Positions 56,747-64,000 of a DNA stretch of 64,000 bases are shown one piece after another. Every line of letters starts with the position of its first letter. The first letter of the stretch is position 1. The stretch lies in NCBI RefSeq assembly GCF_010907035.1, contig NZ_QUMK01000014.1:18463-82462 (forward strand), written 5' to 3'. Source of the stretch: Rhodopseudomonas sp. BR0M22. GTDB lineage: Bacteria; Pseudomonadota; Alphaproteobacteria; Rhizobiales; Xanthobacteraceae. The translations under genes were made by a program, and so were the position numbers. Below the pieces are notes generated by a model. The model made no database searches. It was not told the DNA's origin and saw nothing but the letters and a program-made list of their open reading frames with translations.

Positions 56747-57262
56747 ATGGCGACAGAACTCGATCTTGGTCCGGATTCGAGAGAGCCGAAACTGTTTTCG
56801 GCGCGGCTGCAGCCGCATCGTGCCTTGAGCCACAACGGATTTCTGATCCTGATCGGGGTGGTCGGCACCGCCAGCTTCGCGGCCGGGCTGGCGTTCTGGA
56901 CGATGGGGGCCTGGCCGGTGTTCGGATTCTTCGGGCTGGACGTACTGGCGCTCGCCGTCGCCTTCAGGGTGAGCTTCGCCCGCGCCCGGGCCAGCGAGGA
57001 AATCTCGATCACCAGCAGCGAATTGCGAGTGCGGCGCACCTCGGCGCGCGGCGAGGTCGCCGAATGGGTCCTGAACCCGCTGTGGGTGCGGCTGGAAAAG
57101 ATCGTCCACCACGAGGCCGGGATCGAGCGGCTGTATCTGGTTTCCTCGGGACGCCGGCTTGCGATCGCCAGCTTCCTCGGCGCAGAGGAAAAGGCCAGCT
57201 TCGCCAACGCCTTGATGGCAGCCCTGGACGCCGCGCGGCGCGGTCCGCTGTACCAGCCGTGA
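56747..57262 (+). CDS. DUF2244 membrane protein
   Basis: A 171-residue protein with two hydrophobic helices (about 33-54 and 56-75: FLILIGVVGTASFAAGLAFW and PVFGFFGLDVLALAVAF) and a soluble part with ELRVRRTSARGEVAEWVLNPLWVRL, matching the DUF2244 family of Alphaproteobacteria. Function is unknown. TATAAT occurs 8 bases before the ATG, too near to be its own -10 unless the transcript is leaderless. Confidence 0.85.
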   Translation: MATELDLGPDSREPKLFSARLQPHRALSHNGFLILIGVVGTASFAAGLAFWTMGAWPVFGFFGLDVLALAVAFRVSFARARASEEISITSSELRVRRTSARGEVAEWVLNPLWVRLEKIVHHEAGIERLYLVSSGRRLAIASFLGAEEKASFANALMAALDAARRGPLYQP

Positions 57263-57313
57263 CACGCAGGAAATCGGGTGGCGGCCAGCGCCGCTATGGG
57301 TAACATCGGCGGG

Positions 57314-58210
57314 ATGATGAACCTCGCCATTGCCGACCACCAGCTGATCAAACCCGGTGCCCGCGATTCCGCGCTGGCCGACTACGACTGCGTGCGGCGC
57401 GCCATCGCCTTCATCTCGCAGAAATGGAAGACGCAGCCGACCATCGAGGCGATCGCCGACGCCGCCGGCCTGACACCCGACGAGCTGCACCATCTGTTCC
57501 GGCGCTGGGCCGGGCTGACGCCGAAGGCGTTCATGCAGGCGCTGACGCTCGACCACGCCAAGTCGCTGCTGCGCGATTCAGCCAGCGTGCTCGACGCCGC
57601 GCTGGCGTCCGGCCTGTCCGGGCCGGGCCGGCTGCACGACCTGTTCGTCACCCACGAGGCGATGTCGCCGGGCGAATGGAAGACCGGCGGTGTCGGGCTC
57701 AGCCTGCGCTACGGATTCCATCCGTCGCCGTTCGGCACTGCGGTGATCATCGCGTCGGATCGGGGCCTTGCGGGTCTTGCCTTCGCCGATCCCGGCGAGG
57801 AGCAGGCCGCGCTGGTCGACCTGCAGCAGCGCTGGCCGCGCGCGGTGTGCGTGCAGGATCAGGACGCGACTGCGCCGCTGGCACGGCGGATCTTCGATCC
57901 GGCGCAGTGGCGCGCCGAGCAGCCGCTGCGGGTGGTGCTGATCGGCACCGATTTCGAAGTGCGGGTGTGGGAGACGCTGCTGAAGATCCCGCTCGGCAAA
58001 GCGGTCTGCTATTCGGACATTGCCGCCAACATCAGCCTGCCGAAAGCCTCACGCGCGGTCGGCGCCGCCGTCGGCAAGAACCCGATCTCGTTCGTGGTGC
58101 CGTGCCACCGCGCGCTCGGCAAGAGCGGCGCACTCACCGGCTATCATTGGGGCCTGACCCGCAAGCAGGCGATGATCGGCTGGGAAGCGGGACGACTCGG
58201 GGCCGAGTGA
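57314..58210 (+). CDS. Ada-like AraC-type regulator and O6-alkylguanine methyltransferase
   Basis: A roughly 298-residue two-domain protein. The first half (about 15-115) is an AraC-type double helix-turn-helix (IEAIADAAGLTPDELHHLFRRWAG, GLTPKAFMQALTLDHAKSLL). The second half is the methyl-acceptor domain with VWETLLKIPLGKAVCYSDIA and the reactive cysteine in PCHRALGKSGALTGYHWG. The N-terminal zinc/methyl-phosphotriester domain of full-length Ada is missing. Start options are ATG 57296, 57314 or 57317. It repairs alkylated guanine and may bind DNA to regulate its own response. Confidence 0.88.
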   Translation: MMNLAIADHQLIKPGARDSALADYDCVRRAIAFISQKWKTQPTIEAIADAAGLTPDELHHLFRRWAGLTPKAFMQALTLDHAKSLLRDSASVLDAALASGLSGPGRLHDLFVTHEAMSPGEWKTGGVGLSLRYGFHPSPFGTAVIIASDRGLAGLAFADPGEEQAALVDLQQRWPRAVCVQDQDATAPLARRIFDPAQWRAEQPLRVVLIGTDFEVRVWETLLKIPLGKAVCYSDIAANISLPKASRAVGAAVGKNPISFVVPCHRALGKSGALTGYHWGLTRKQAMIGWEAGRLGAE

Positions 58211-58296
58211 GCCGCAGGGCCGATTGACGGGGGCGGGTGGCGACCATAGGTGTGGGGTGCGCTGAGGCGCCCTCAACATCCAGGAAAGTCGTTGCC

Positions 58297-59811
58297 ATGC
58301 AGTCCCGTCGCCCCGTTATGCTCGTGATTCTCGATGGCTGGGGGTGGCGCGAGGACCCGGCGGACAATGCCGTGCTGCAGGCCAAGACTCCGACCTTCGA
58401 CGCGCTCTGGAGCAACGGCCCGCACGCGTTTCTGCGCACGTCCGGCAAATCGGTCGGGCTGCCGAACGGCCAGATGGGCAATTCCGAGGTCGGCCATCTC
58501 AATATCGGCGCCGGCCGGGTGGTGATGCAGGATCTGCCGCGGATCAGCGACGCCATCGCCAGCGGCGAGATCGAACGCGCGCCGGGGCTGGTGGCGTTCA
58601 TCGAGAAATTGAAGGCCAGCGGCGGCACCTGTCATCTGATGGGCCTCGTCTCGCCCGGCGGCGTGCATTCGCACCAGGACCACGCCTGCGCGCTGGCTAG
58701 GCTCCTCACCAAGGCAGGCGTGCCGACGGTGGTGCACGCATTCACCGACGGCCGCGACACGCCGCCGAAATCCGCGGTCGACGACATCGTGCGGCTGCGC
58801 GCCGACCTGCCGGCCAATGTGCCGATCGCCACCGTCAGCGGCCGCTATTACGCGATGGACCGCGACAACCGCTGGGAGCGCGTCTCCAAGGCCTATGGGG
58901 TGATCGCCGACGCCGACGGACCGCGGTTTGCGGACGCCGATGCGGTGATCGCCGACGGCTATGCGGCCGGTGTGAATGACGAATTCATCGTGCCCGCCGT
59001 CGTCGGCGACTATCAGGGCATGCGCGACGGCGACGGCGTGCTGTGCTTCAACTTCCGCGCCGACCGGGTGCGCGAGATCCTTGCCGCCTTGCTCGACCCC
59101 GCTTTCGCAGGCTTTCCGCGCAAGCAGGTGAAGAAGATCGCGGCCGCCATCGGCATGACGCAGTACTCGACCGCGCTCGATGCGCTGATGGGCACGATCT
59201 TCCCGCCGCAAAGCCTCGTGAACGGCCTCGGCCAGGTGGTCGCCGACGCCGGCCGGCATCAGCTTCGGATGGCGGAAACGGAGAAGTATCCGCACGTCAC
59301 TTACTTCCTGAATGGCGGCGAGGAAGTGCCTTATCCGGGCGAAGACCGGATCATGGTGCCGTCGCCGAAGGTGGCGACCTACGATCTGCAGCCGGAAATG
59401 TCGGCACCCGAACTCGGCGACAAGGCCGTCGCGGCGATCGAATCCGGCAAATACGACCTGATCGTGCTCAACTTCGCCAATCCGGACATGGTTGGCCACA
59501 CCGGCAGCCTGCCCGCGGCGATCAAGGCGGTGGAGACCGTGGACACCCAGCTCGGCCGCATCGTCGCGGCGATCCGCAAGGCCGGCGGCGCGCTGCTGGT
59601 CACGGCCGACCACGGCAATTGCGAGATGATGCGCGATCCGGAAACCGGCGGCCCGCACACCGCACACACCACCAATCCGGTGCCGGTGCTGCTGGTCGGC
59701 GACAACGGCCCGCTGGTCGACGGCCAGCTCTCCGACCTCGCCCCGACGCTGCTGAAGCTGATGGAATTGCCGCAGCCGGCCGAGATGACCGGCAAATCGC
59801 TGATCGGTTAG
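58297..59811 (+). CDS. gpmI: 2,3-bisphosphoglycerate-independent phosphoglycerate mutase
   Basis: Interconverts 3- and 2-phosphoglycerate in glycolysis and gluconeogenesis. The 504-residue enzyme belongs to the alkaline phosphatase superfamily: MLVILDGWGWRED (metal Asp), QMGNSEVGHLNIGAGR with the phosphoserine, SPGGVHSHQDH, HAFTDGRDTPPKSA, FNFRADRVRE, and TADHGNCEMM with HTAHTTNPVP near the end. ATG 58297 follows AGGAAAGTCGTTGCC. Converges on dapB. Confidence 0.96.
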   Translation: MQSRRPVMLVILDGWGWREDPADNAVLQAKTPTFDALWSNGPHAFLRTSGKSVGLPNGQMGNSEVGHLNIGAGRVVMQDLPRISDAIASGEIERAPGLVAFIEKLKASGGTCHLMGLVSPGGVHSHQDHACALARLLTKAGVPTVVHAFTDGRDTPPKSAVDDIVRLRADLPANVPIATVSGRYYAMDRDNRWERVSKAYGVIADADGPRFADADAVIADGYAAGVNDEFIVPAVVGDYQGMRDGDGVLCFNFRADRVREILAALLDPAFAGFPRKQVKKIAAAIGMTQYSTALDALMGTIFPPQSLVNGLGQVVADAGRHQLRMAETEKYPHVTYFLNGGEEVPYPGEDRIMVPSPKVATYDLQPEMSAPELGDKAVAAIESGKYDLIVLNFANPDMVGHTGSLPAAIKAVETVDTQLGRIVAAIRKAGGALLVTADHGNCEMMRDPETGGPHTAHTTNPVPVLLVGDNGPLVDGQLSDLAPTLLKLMELPQPAEMTGKSLIG

Positions 59812-59889
59812 TTTCTTCACGCTTGGAAACGCACCGGGGCGGCCGAACGACCCGTCCCGGGAAACCTCACGCGCCGATCGACGCGGACG

Positions 59890-60705
59890 TCAGATGTCTC
59901 CGAGGCCGAGCACGTCGGCCATCGAATACAGGCCGGGCTTCTTGCCCTTGGCCCAGCGCGCCGCCGTCAGGGCGCCGTGGGCGAAGATCATGCGGTCTTC
60001 GGCCTTGTGGGTGAGTTCGATCCGCTCCGAGGCGCCGGCGAAGATCACGGTATGGTCGCCGGTCACGGTGCCGCCGCGCAGCGATGCGAAACCGATATCG
60101 CCGGGCTTGCGGGCACCGGTGAAACCGTCGCGGCCGCGCGCCGAGCGGGTCGCGAGATCGATCTTGCGGCCGGCCGCCACCGCTTCGCCGAGCAGCAGCG
60201 CGGTGCCGGACGGCGCATCGACCTTGGCGCGGTGATGCATCTCGACGATCTCGATGTCGAAGCTGTCGTCGAGCGACTGCGCCACGCGCTTGGCGATCGC
60301 CGCCAGCAGATTGACGCCGAGGCTCATGTTTCCAGACTTCACCACCACGGCGCGATTAGTCACGCTCTGGATCACTGCGTTGTCGGAGGCCGACAGTCCG
60401 GTGGTGCCGATGATGTGAGCGATGCCGCGCTGCGCCGCGATCGCCACGTTGGCGATGGTGGCCTGCGGCACGGTGAAATCGACGATGCCGTCGGCTTCGG
60501 CCGATAGCGACCACAGGTCTGCCGACAGCAGCACGCCATTGGCCGGCAATCCGGCAAGTACACCGGCATCCTTGCCGAGCAGTTCGGAATTCGGCGACTC
60601 CAGGGCACCGGTCAGCACCAAGCCTTCGGTCTCGCTGATGGCGCGGGTCAAAGCTCGGCCCATCCGGCCGCCGGCTCCGGCAACGATCAGGCGCATATCG
60701 GACAT
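59890..60705 (-). CDS. dapB: 4-hydroxy-tetrahydrodipicolinate reductase
   Basis: Reduces dihydrodipicolinate in lysine and meso-DAP synthesis. The 271-residue protein has [16 protein letters not shown] (nucleotide loop), GTTGLSASD, the catalytic [16 protein letters not shown] block (His pair and Lys) and the C-terminal [14 protein letters not shown]. Start ATG 60705 gives MSDMRLIV, with a lone in-frame upstream extension rejected. It precedes a DUF1330 gene on the same strand. Confidence 0.96.
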   Translation of the reverse strand: MSDMRLIVAGAGGRMGRALTRAISETEGLVLTGALESPNSELLGKDAGVLAGLPANGVLLSADLWSLSAEADGIVDFTVPQATIANVAIAAQRGIAHIIGTTGLSASDNAVIQSVTNRAVVVKSGNMSLGVNLLAAIAKRVAQSLDDSFDIEIVEMHHRAKVDAPSGTALLLGEAVAAGRKIDLATRSARGRDGFTGARKPGDIGFASLRGGTVTGDHTVIFAGASERIELTHKAEDRMIFAHGALTAARWAKGKKPGLYSMADVLGLGDI

Positions 60706-60798
60706 CGGCTTAGCATCCTTGTTGAACGGCGGCGGTATAGCCGCCGGCCTTGCGTCCGGCAACTTGCCGACGCTGAGGCGGTGCATTTCGTCTAAGAG

Positions 60799-61107
60799 TC
60801 AGGACGGCTGCGGCCCGTCATAACCCTCGATAATCACCAGTTCGCCCTGCGAGAACGGCGACCGCGCTTTGATGAGTGCCTGGTACTCCGGCGAATGATA
60901 GCAGGCGAGCGCGGTTTCGTAGTCCTTGAATTCGATCACTACGTTGCGCGACCGCGCCGGCCCTTCGTTGGCCTCGAAGCTGCCGCCGCGCACCAGAAAC
61001 TTGGCGCCGTATTTTGCGAACACCGCGCCATTATGGGCCACATAATCACGCTTGTAGCTGTCGAGATCGTGCACGTCGATCCGCGCCACCCAATAGCCTT
61101 TCGGCAT
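60799..61107 (-). CDS. DUF1330 family protein
   Basis: A 102-residue ferredoxin-like dimeric alpha/beta-barrel protein of the DUF1330 type: KGYWVARIDVHDLDSYKRDY, FLVRGGSFEANEG and RNVVIEFKDYETALACYHSPEYQALI are the family pattern. Function is not known. Between dapB and pyrF in one direction, so possibly co-transcribed. Confidence 0.88.
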   Translation of the reverse strand: MPKGYWVARIDVHDLDSYKRDYVAHNGAVFAKYGAKFLVRGGSFEANEGPARSRNVVIEFKDYETALACYHSPEYQALIKARSPFSQGELVIIEGYDGPQPS

Positions 61108-61130
61108 CCAGACTCTCCCTTTGCGGTTCG

Positions 61131-61844
61131 TTAGGCGGCGCGCGCCGCCGCGATCTCGGCGACGATCGCATCGGCAGCGGCCTTCGGATCGGGCGCGTCC
61201 AGCACCGGCCGGCCGACCACCAGATAGCTGGCACCGGCGGCGATCGCTTTGGCGGGCGTCATGATCCGCTTCTGGTCGCCGGCGGCCGCGCCGGCCGGGC
61301 GAATGCCCGGCGTCACCAGATCCATCTCGGGCCCGACGATGCCGCGCAGATGCGCCGCTTCCTCCGGCGAGCAGACCAGGCCGTCGACGCCGATCGCCAA
61401 CGCTTGCCGGGCCCGCGCTTCGACCAAATCGCGCACGCCGAACCGATAGCCGGCGTCGGCGAGATCGCGATCGTCGTAGGAGGTCAGCACCGTGACGGCG
61501 AGGATCTTGACCTTCGAGGAGCCGCGCGCTTCGACCGCCGCTTTCATCGTCTGCGGGTAAGCATGAACGGTGAGGAAGGAGGCGCCGAGATGGCTCAGGC
61601 TTTCGACGCCGCGGGCGACGGTGTTGCCGATGTCGTGCAGCTTGAGATCGACGAACACCTTCTTGCCGGCGCCGACCAGCGCGCGGGCCAGCGGCAATCC
61701 TCCCGCATAAGCGAGCTGATATCCGATCTTGTAGAAGCCGACGCTGTCGCCGAGCCGGTCGACCATCGCTTCCGCGACACGAATATCGGGCAGATCGAGC
61801 GCGACGATCAGCCGGTCGCGGTCGGGGGTGTCGGCTGGCGCCAT
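61131..61844 (-). CDS. pyrF: Orotidine-5'-phosphate decarboxylase
   Basis: The last step of UMP synthesis. The 237-residue TIM-barrel enzyme has [12 protein letters not shown] (Asp), [15 protein letters not shown] with the catalytic Lys-Asp pair, and [22 protein letters not shown] with the phosphate site near the end. It has eight bases to the NAD(P)H reductase gene upstream, so they likely share a transcript. Confidence 0.96.
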   Translation of the reverse strand: MAPADTPDRDRLIVALDLPDIRVAEAMVDRLGDSVGFYKIGYQLAYAGGLPLARALVGAGKKVFVDLKLHDIGNTVARGVESLSHLGASFLTVHAYPQTMKAAVEARGSSKVKILAVTVLTSYDDRDLADAGYRFGVRDLVEARARQALAIGVDGLVCSPEEAAHLRGIVGPEMDLVTPGIRPAGAAAGDQKRIMTPAKAIAAGASYLVVGRPVLDAPDPKAAADAIVAEIAAARAA

Positions 61845-61851
61845 GAGCTCG

Positions 61852-62433
61852 TTACCTCATCATCTGCTGGGCGAAATCGATCAGTTGCCGCACCATCGCC
61901 TGCAGGGCGGCGATATCGGCGGGATGCTTCAGCCGATCGTTGTCGTCATAAGCCTCGTGAGCGAACGACAGCGTGACCTGATTGGGAATCACCGGGGCGC
62001 GGCAGCCGGACAGGATCAGCCGAAGCGCAGCGAGACAGCGCGCGCCGCCGAGCTTGCCTTCGGAGGCCGCGGCGAGCGCGAACACGCGGTCGCGAAACAC
62101 CTGGCCCTGGGTTTCGTGCGAATCTTCCACCCGCGACACCCAGTCGATCGCGTTCTTCAGCAGCGGCGGCGGTGCCGAATTGTATTCGGGGCTGACGATC
62201 AGCACGCCATGATGGGCGCCGATCATCCGCTTCAGGCCGACAGCATTCTTCGGCACGCCGGACTTTGCCTCGAGATCGGCGTCGTAGATCGGCAGCGGAT
62301 AGTCGGCGAGCGACAGCCAGGTGGTGTCGATATCAGCCCGGGCGAATTCATGCGCGGCGGCGGCGGCCAGCCGCACGTTGTGCGAACCGGTGCGCAGCGA
62401 GCCGGGAATAATCAGGATCTTGGCGGCGGACAT
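61852..62433 (-). CDS. NADPH-dependent FMN reductase (ChrR/YieF-like)
   Basis: A 193-residue flavodoxin-fold reductase. [22 protein letters not shown] is the FMN-phosphate loop, and [21 protein letters not shown] is the signature of the NADPH:FMN/chromate reductase family. It reduces quinones, flavins or azo compounds; the natural substrate is unknown. It lies eight bases upstream of pyrF. Confidence 0.9.
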   Translation of the reverse strand: MSAAKILIIPGSLRTGSHNVRLAAAAAHEFARADIDTTWLSLADYPLPIYDADLEAKSGVPKNAVGLKRMIGAHHGVLIVSPEYNSAPPPLLKNAIDWVSRVEDSHETQGQVFRDRVFALAAASEGKLGGARCLAALRLILSGCRAPVIPNQVTLSFAHEAYDDNDRLKHPADIAALQAMVRQLIDFAQQMMR

Positions 62434-62536
62434 CGCCTCGTATCCCCCAGCGTGCCGCCGCGATCAAGGGCGCGCAGGGATGATTGGCATTGGGCACGTC
62501 AGGGATATCGAAAAAGCGACCCGAACCGGCGGCGCG

Positions 62537-63142
62537 TCAGCGCTTGCGATAGACCCAGACCCGCGCCGGCGGGACGTTCATCCAGATTCGTTCCGAGCCC
62601 TCGGTCGACACGCCGGACAGCGATTTCGGGATCGGCGGCGCCACCGAGTAGGTGAATTGCACGAACGGCGCGCCGGGCTCGAGCAGCGTGAAGGCATCGC
62701 GGATCAGTTTCATCCGCGTCAGCATCGGCTTGGTGACCAGCGGCAGACCGGAGACGACCGCCGTCGCCGGGACATCGAGTGCATCCCACAGCGAGTCGCG
62801 CAGCCGATAGGCATCGCCCTGGACAACTTTGGCCAGCGGAAAGCGCTCCCGCAGCAGCGCGCAGAAGCCCGGATCGAATTCGAGCAGGACCAGACGTTTC
62901 TGATCCACGCCGTGCTCCACCAGCGCGTTGGTAATCGCGCCGGTGCCGGGCCCAAGTTCGACGACCGGCCCATCGGATTGAACATCGACGTAACGCGCCA
63001 TGGTCCGGGCGAGCAATTTGCCCGACGGCATCACCGCGCCCATGTGCAACGGCTTCTCAATCCAAGAGCGCAGAAACCGAACCTCGTCGTCGAGCGGACG
63101 GGGCGGCTTCTTGAACGCGCGAACGGACGACTGCAAAGCCAT
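62537..63142 (-). CDS. PmtA-like phospholipid N-methyltransferase (putative)
   Basis: A 201-residue class I SAM methyltransferase. FLRSWIEKPLHMGAVMPSGKLLARTMA precedes motif I VVELGPGTGAITNALVEHG (about 60-78) and LLEFDPGFCALLRERFP, as in the rhizobial PmtA type that converts phosphatidylethanolamine to phosphatidylcholine, and also in rRNA adenine dimethylase-like proteins. FVQFTYSVAPPIP is typical of the PmtA branch. Substrate assignment is tentative. Isolated single gene between the reductase and dnaJ. Confidence 0.72.
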   Translation of the reverse strand: MALQSSVRAFKKPPRPLDDEVRFLRSWIEKPLHMGAVMPSGKLLARTMARYVDVQSDGPVVELGPGTGAITNALVEHGVDQKRLVLLEFDPGFCALLRERFPLAKVVQGDAYRLRDSLWDALDVPATAVVSGLPLVTKPMLTRMKLIRDAFTLLEPGAPFVQFTYSVAPPIPKSLSGVSTEGSERIWMNVPPARVWVYRKR

Positions 63143-63235
63143 TCAGCTACCAACCGGGGAAACGCGGCCCAGTGTCAAATTTTTGTTACATCCACAAGTA
63201 TAGGCCGCATCTGGACTGGTCAAGTTAGACGACCG

Positions 63236-64000
63236 TCAGGGAGCGCTGGCGCGTGAGCCAAAGAATTCTTTGACCTTGGAGAAGAAACCCACTGCTTCCG
63301 GCTGAGTTTCACCGGACGACAATTTTTCGAACTCCGCCAGCAGCTCCTGCTGCTTCTTGGTCAGGTTCTGTGGCGTTTCGACGACCACCTGGACATACAT
63401 GTCGCCGACTTGCCGCGATCGCAGCACTGGCATGCCCTTGCCGGAGATTCGGAAGCGACGGCCGGTCTGGGTGCCGGAAGGGACTTTGACCTTGGTCTTG
63501 CCGCGATCGATCGTCGGGACTTCGAACTCGCCGCCGAGCGCCGCGGTCACCATCGAGATCGGCACGAGGCAGTGCAGATCGGCGCCGTCGCGTTGGAAGA
63601 TGGCGTGGTTGGCGAGTGAGAGGAAAATATAGAGATCACCGGGCGGGCCGCCGCGCAGACCCGCTTCGCCTTCGCCGGCGAGCCGGATCCGGGTGCCGTC
63701 CTCGACGCCCTGCGGAATATTGACCGACAGCGTCCGTTCCTTGGTAACCCGGCCGGAGCCGGTGCAGGACGGGCAGGGGTCCTCGATGGTCTGGCCGCGG
63801 CCCTGGCAGCTCGGGCAGGTGCGCTCCAGCGTGAAGAAGCCCTGCGCCTGGCGGACCCGGCCGGCGCCGCCGCAGGTCGAGCAGGTCTTCGGCTTGGTTC
63901 CGGCCTTGGCGCCGGTACCCGAGCACGCCTCGCAGGTGACCGAGACCGGAATTTCGATCTGCGCGGTCTTGCCCTTGAAGGCATCCTCCAGGGTGATTTC
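63236..64000 (-). CDS. dnaJ: Chaperone DnaJ, C-terminal part (cut by window end)
   Basis: The C-terminal 254 residues of DnaJ, Hsp40 co-chaperone of DnaK. The frame is open to the window end and reads [19 protein letters not shown] there. The four zinc-finger repeats are [24 protein letters not shown] and CPSCTGSG, then the substrate-binding barrels ([35 protein letters not shown]) and the acid/glycine-poor C-terminus. The J domain and Gly/Phe region lie beyond base 64000. Expected to be under RpoH control. Confidence 0.97.
   Translation of the reverse strand, partial: EITLEDAFKGKTAQIEIPVSVTCEACSGTGAKAGTKPKTCSTCGGAGRVRQAQGFFTLERTCPSCQGRGQTIEDPCPSCTGSGRVTKERTLSVNIPQGVEDGTRIRLAGEGEAGLRGGPPGDLYIFLSLANHAIFQRDGADLHCLVPISMVTAALGGEFEVPTIDRGKTKVKVPSGTQTGRRFRISGKGMPVLRSRQVGDMYVQVVVETPQNLTKKQQELLAEFEKLSSGETQPEAVGFFSKVKEFFGSRASAP

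Overview
The window looks like chromosomal DNA from a Rhodopseudomonas / Bradyrhizobium-type alphaproteobacterium (high G+C, family Nitrobacteraceae). Supporting signs are the pckA / chvI-chvG / hprK / ptsM / ptsH order typical of Alphaproteobacteria, a BchO-type hydrolase of bacteriochlorophyll synthesis, a Ku end-joining protein, a GTG-started pckA, and several families of long palindromic intergenic repeats. Most of the 64 kb is ordinary housekeeping and metabolic sequence, with a short accessory stretch at about 46.0-48.7 kb. No rRNA, CRISPR array, integrase, transposase or prophage gene was seen. One tRNA (Glu, CTC) is present.

Layout. 0-12 kb: PAP2 phosphatase, argG, a 3' remnant of an alkaline phosphatase gene, a PAS-GGDEF-EAL regulator, mepA, a K+/H+ antiporter, map, ku, radC and a crotonase. 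12-25 kb: glycogen synthesis (glgC-glgA), a YdeP-like molybdoenzyme, pfkB, a GH4 glycosidase, then a stress/redox group (universal stress protein, a decayed pcm-like fragment, chaB, Zn-alcohol dehydrogenase, thioredoxin 2) and an AsnC-type regulator divergent from methionine gamma-lyase. An FNR/FixK-type box sits between pfkB and the GH4 gene. 25-35.6 kb: a second GGDEF-EAL protein, tRNA-Glu, rluD, rpoH with a strong terminator, a divergent persulfide-dioxygenase-like / TauE pair sharing a palindromic operator candidate, a class A beta-lactamase and an exported 2H-phosphoesterase-like protein. 35.6-46 kb: pckA, hugZ-like, chvI-chvG-hprK-ptsM-ptsH (gluconeogenesis, envelope signalling and regulatory PTS in one locus), a GT39-type glycosyltransferase and lepA.

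46-48.8 kb is the accessory part: a visibly A+T-richer two-gene operon of unknown function (winged-helix-like protein plus a HEPN-like RX6H protein with a C-terminal winged helix), followed by DUF2283, an overlapping DUF4160-DUF2442 pair and an orphan MazE-like antitoxin. It is the best candidate for an undescribed defence or toxin-antitoxin module. 48.8-64 kb returns to core genes: alpha/beta hydrolase, aceK, CysZ/EI24-like membrane protein, a 35-residue small protein with a 5' hairpin, bchO-like hydrolase, S10 peptidase, nth, DUF2244, Ada-like methyltransferase, gpmI, dapB, DUF1330, pyrF, an FMN reductase, a PmtA-like methyltransferase, and dnaJ cut by the window end.

Central carbon control recurs: pckA, gpmI, pfkB, glgCA and aceK all set flux between glycolysis, gluconeogenesis, glycogen and the glyoxylate branch, and the HPr kinase/HPr locus lies next to pckA. 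All functional calls come from reading motifs in translated sequence; no database search was run.
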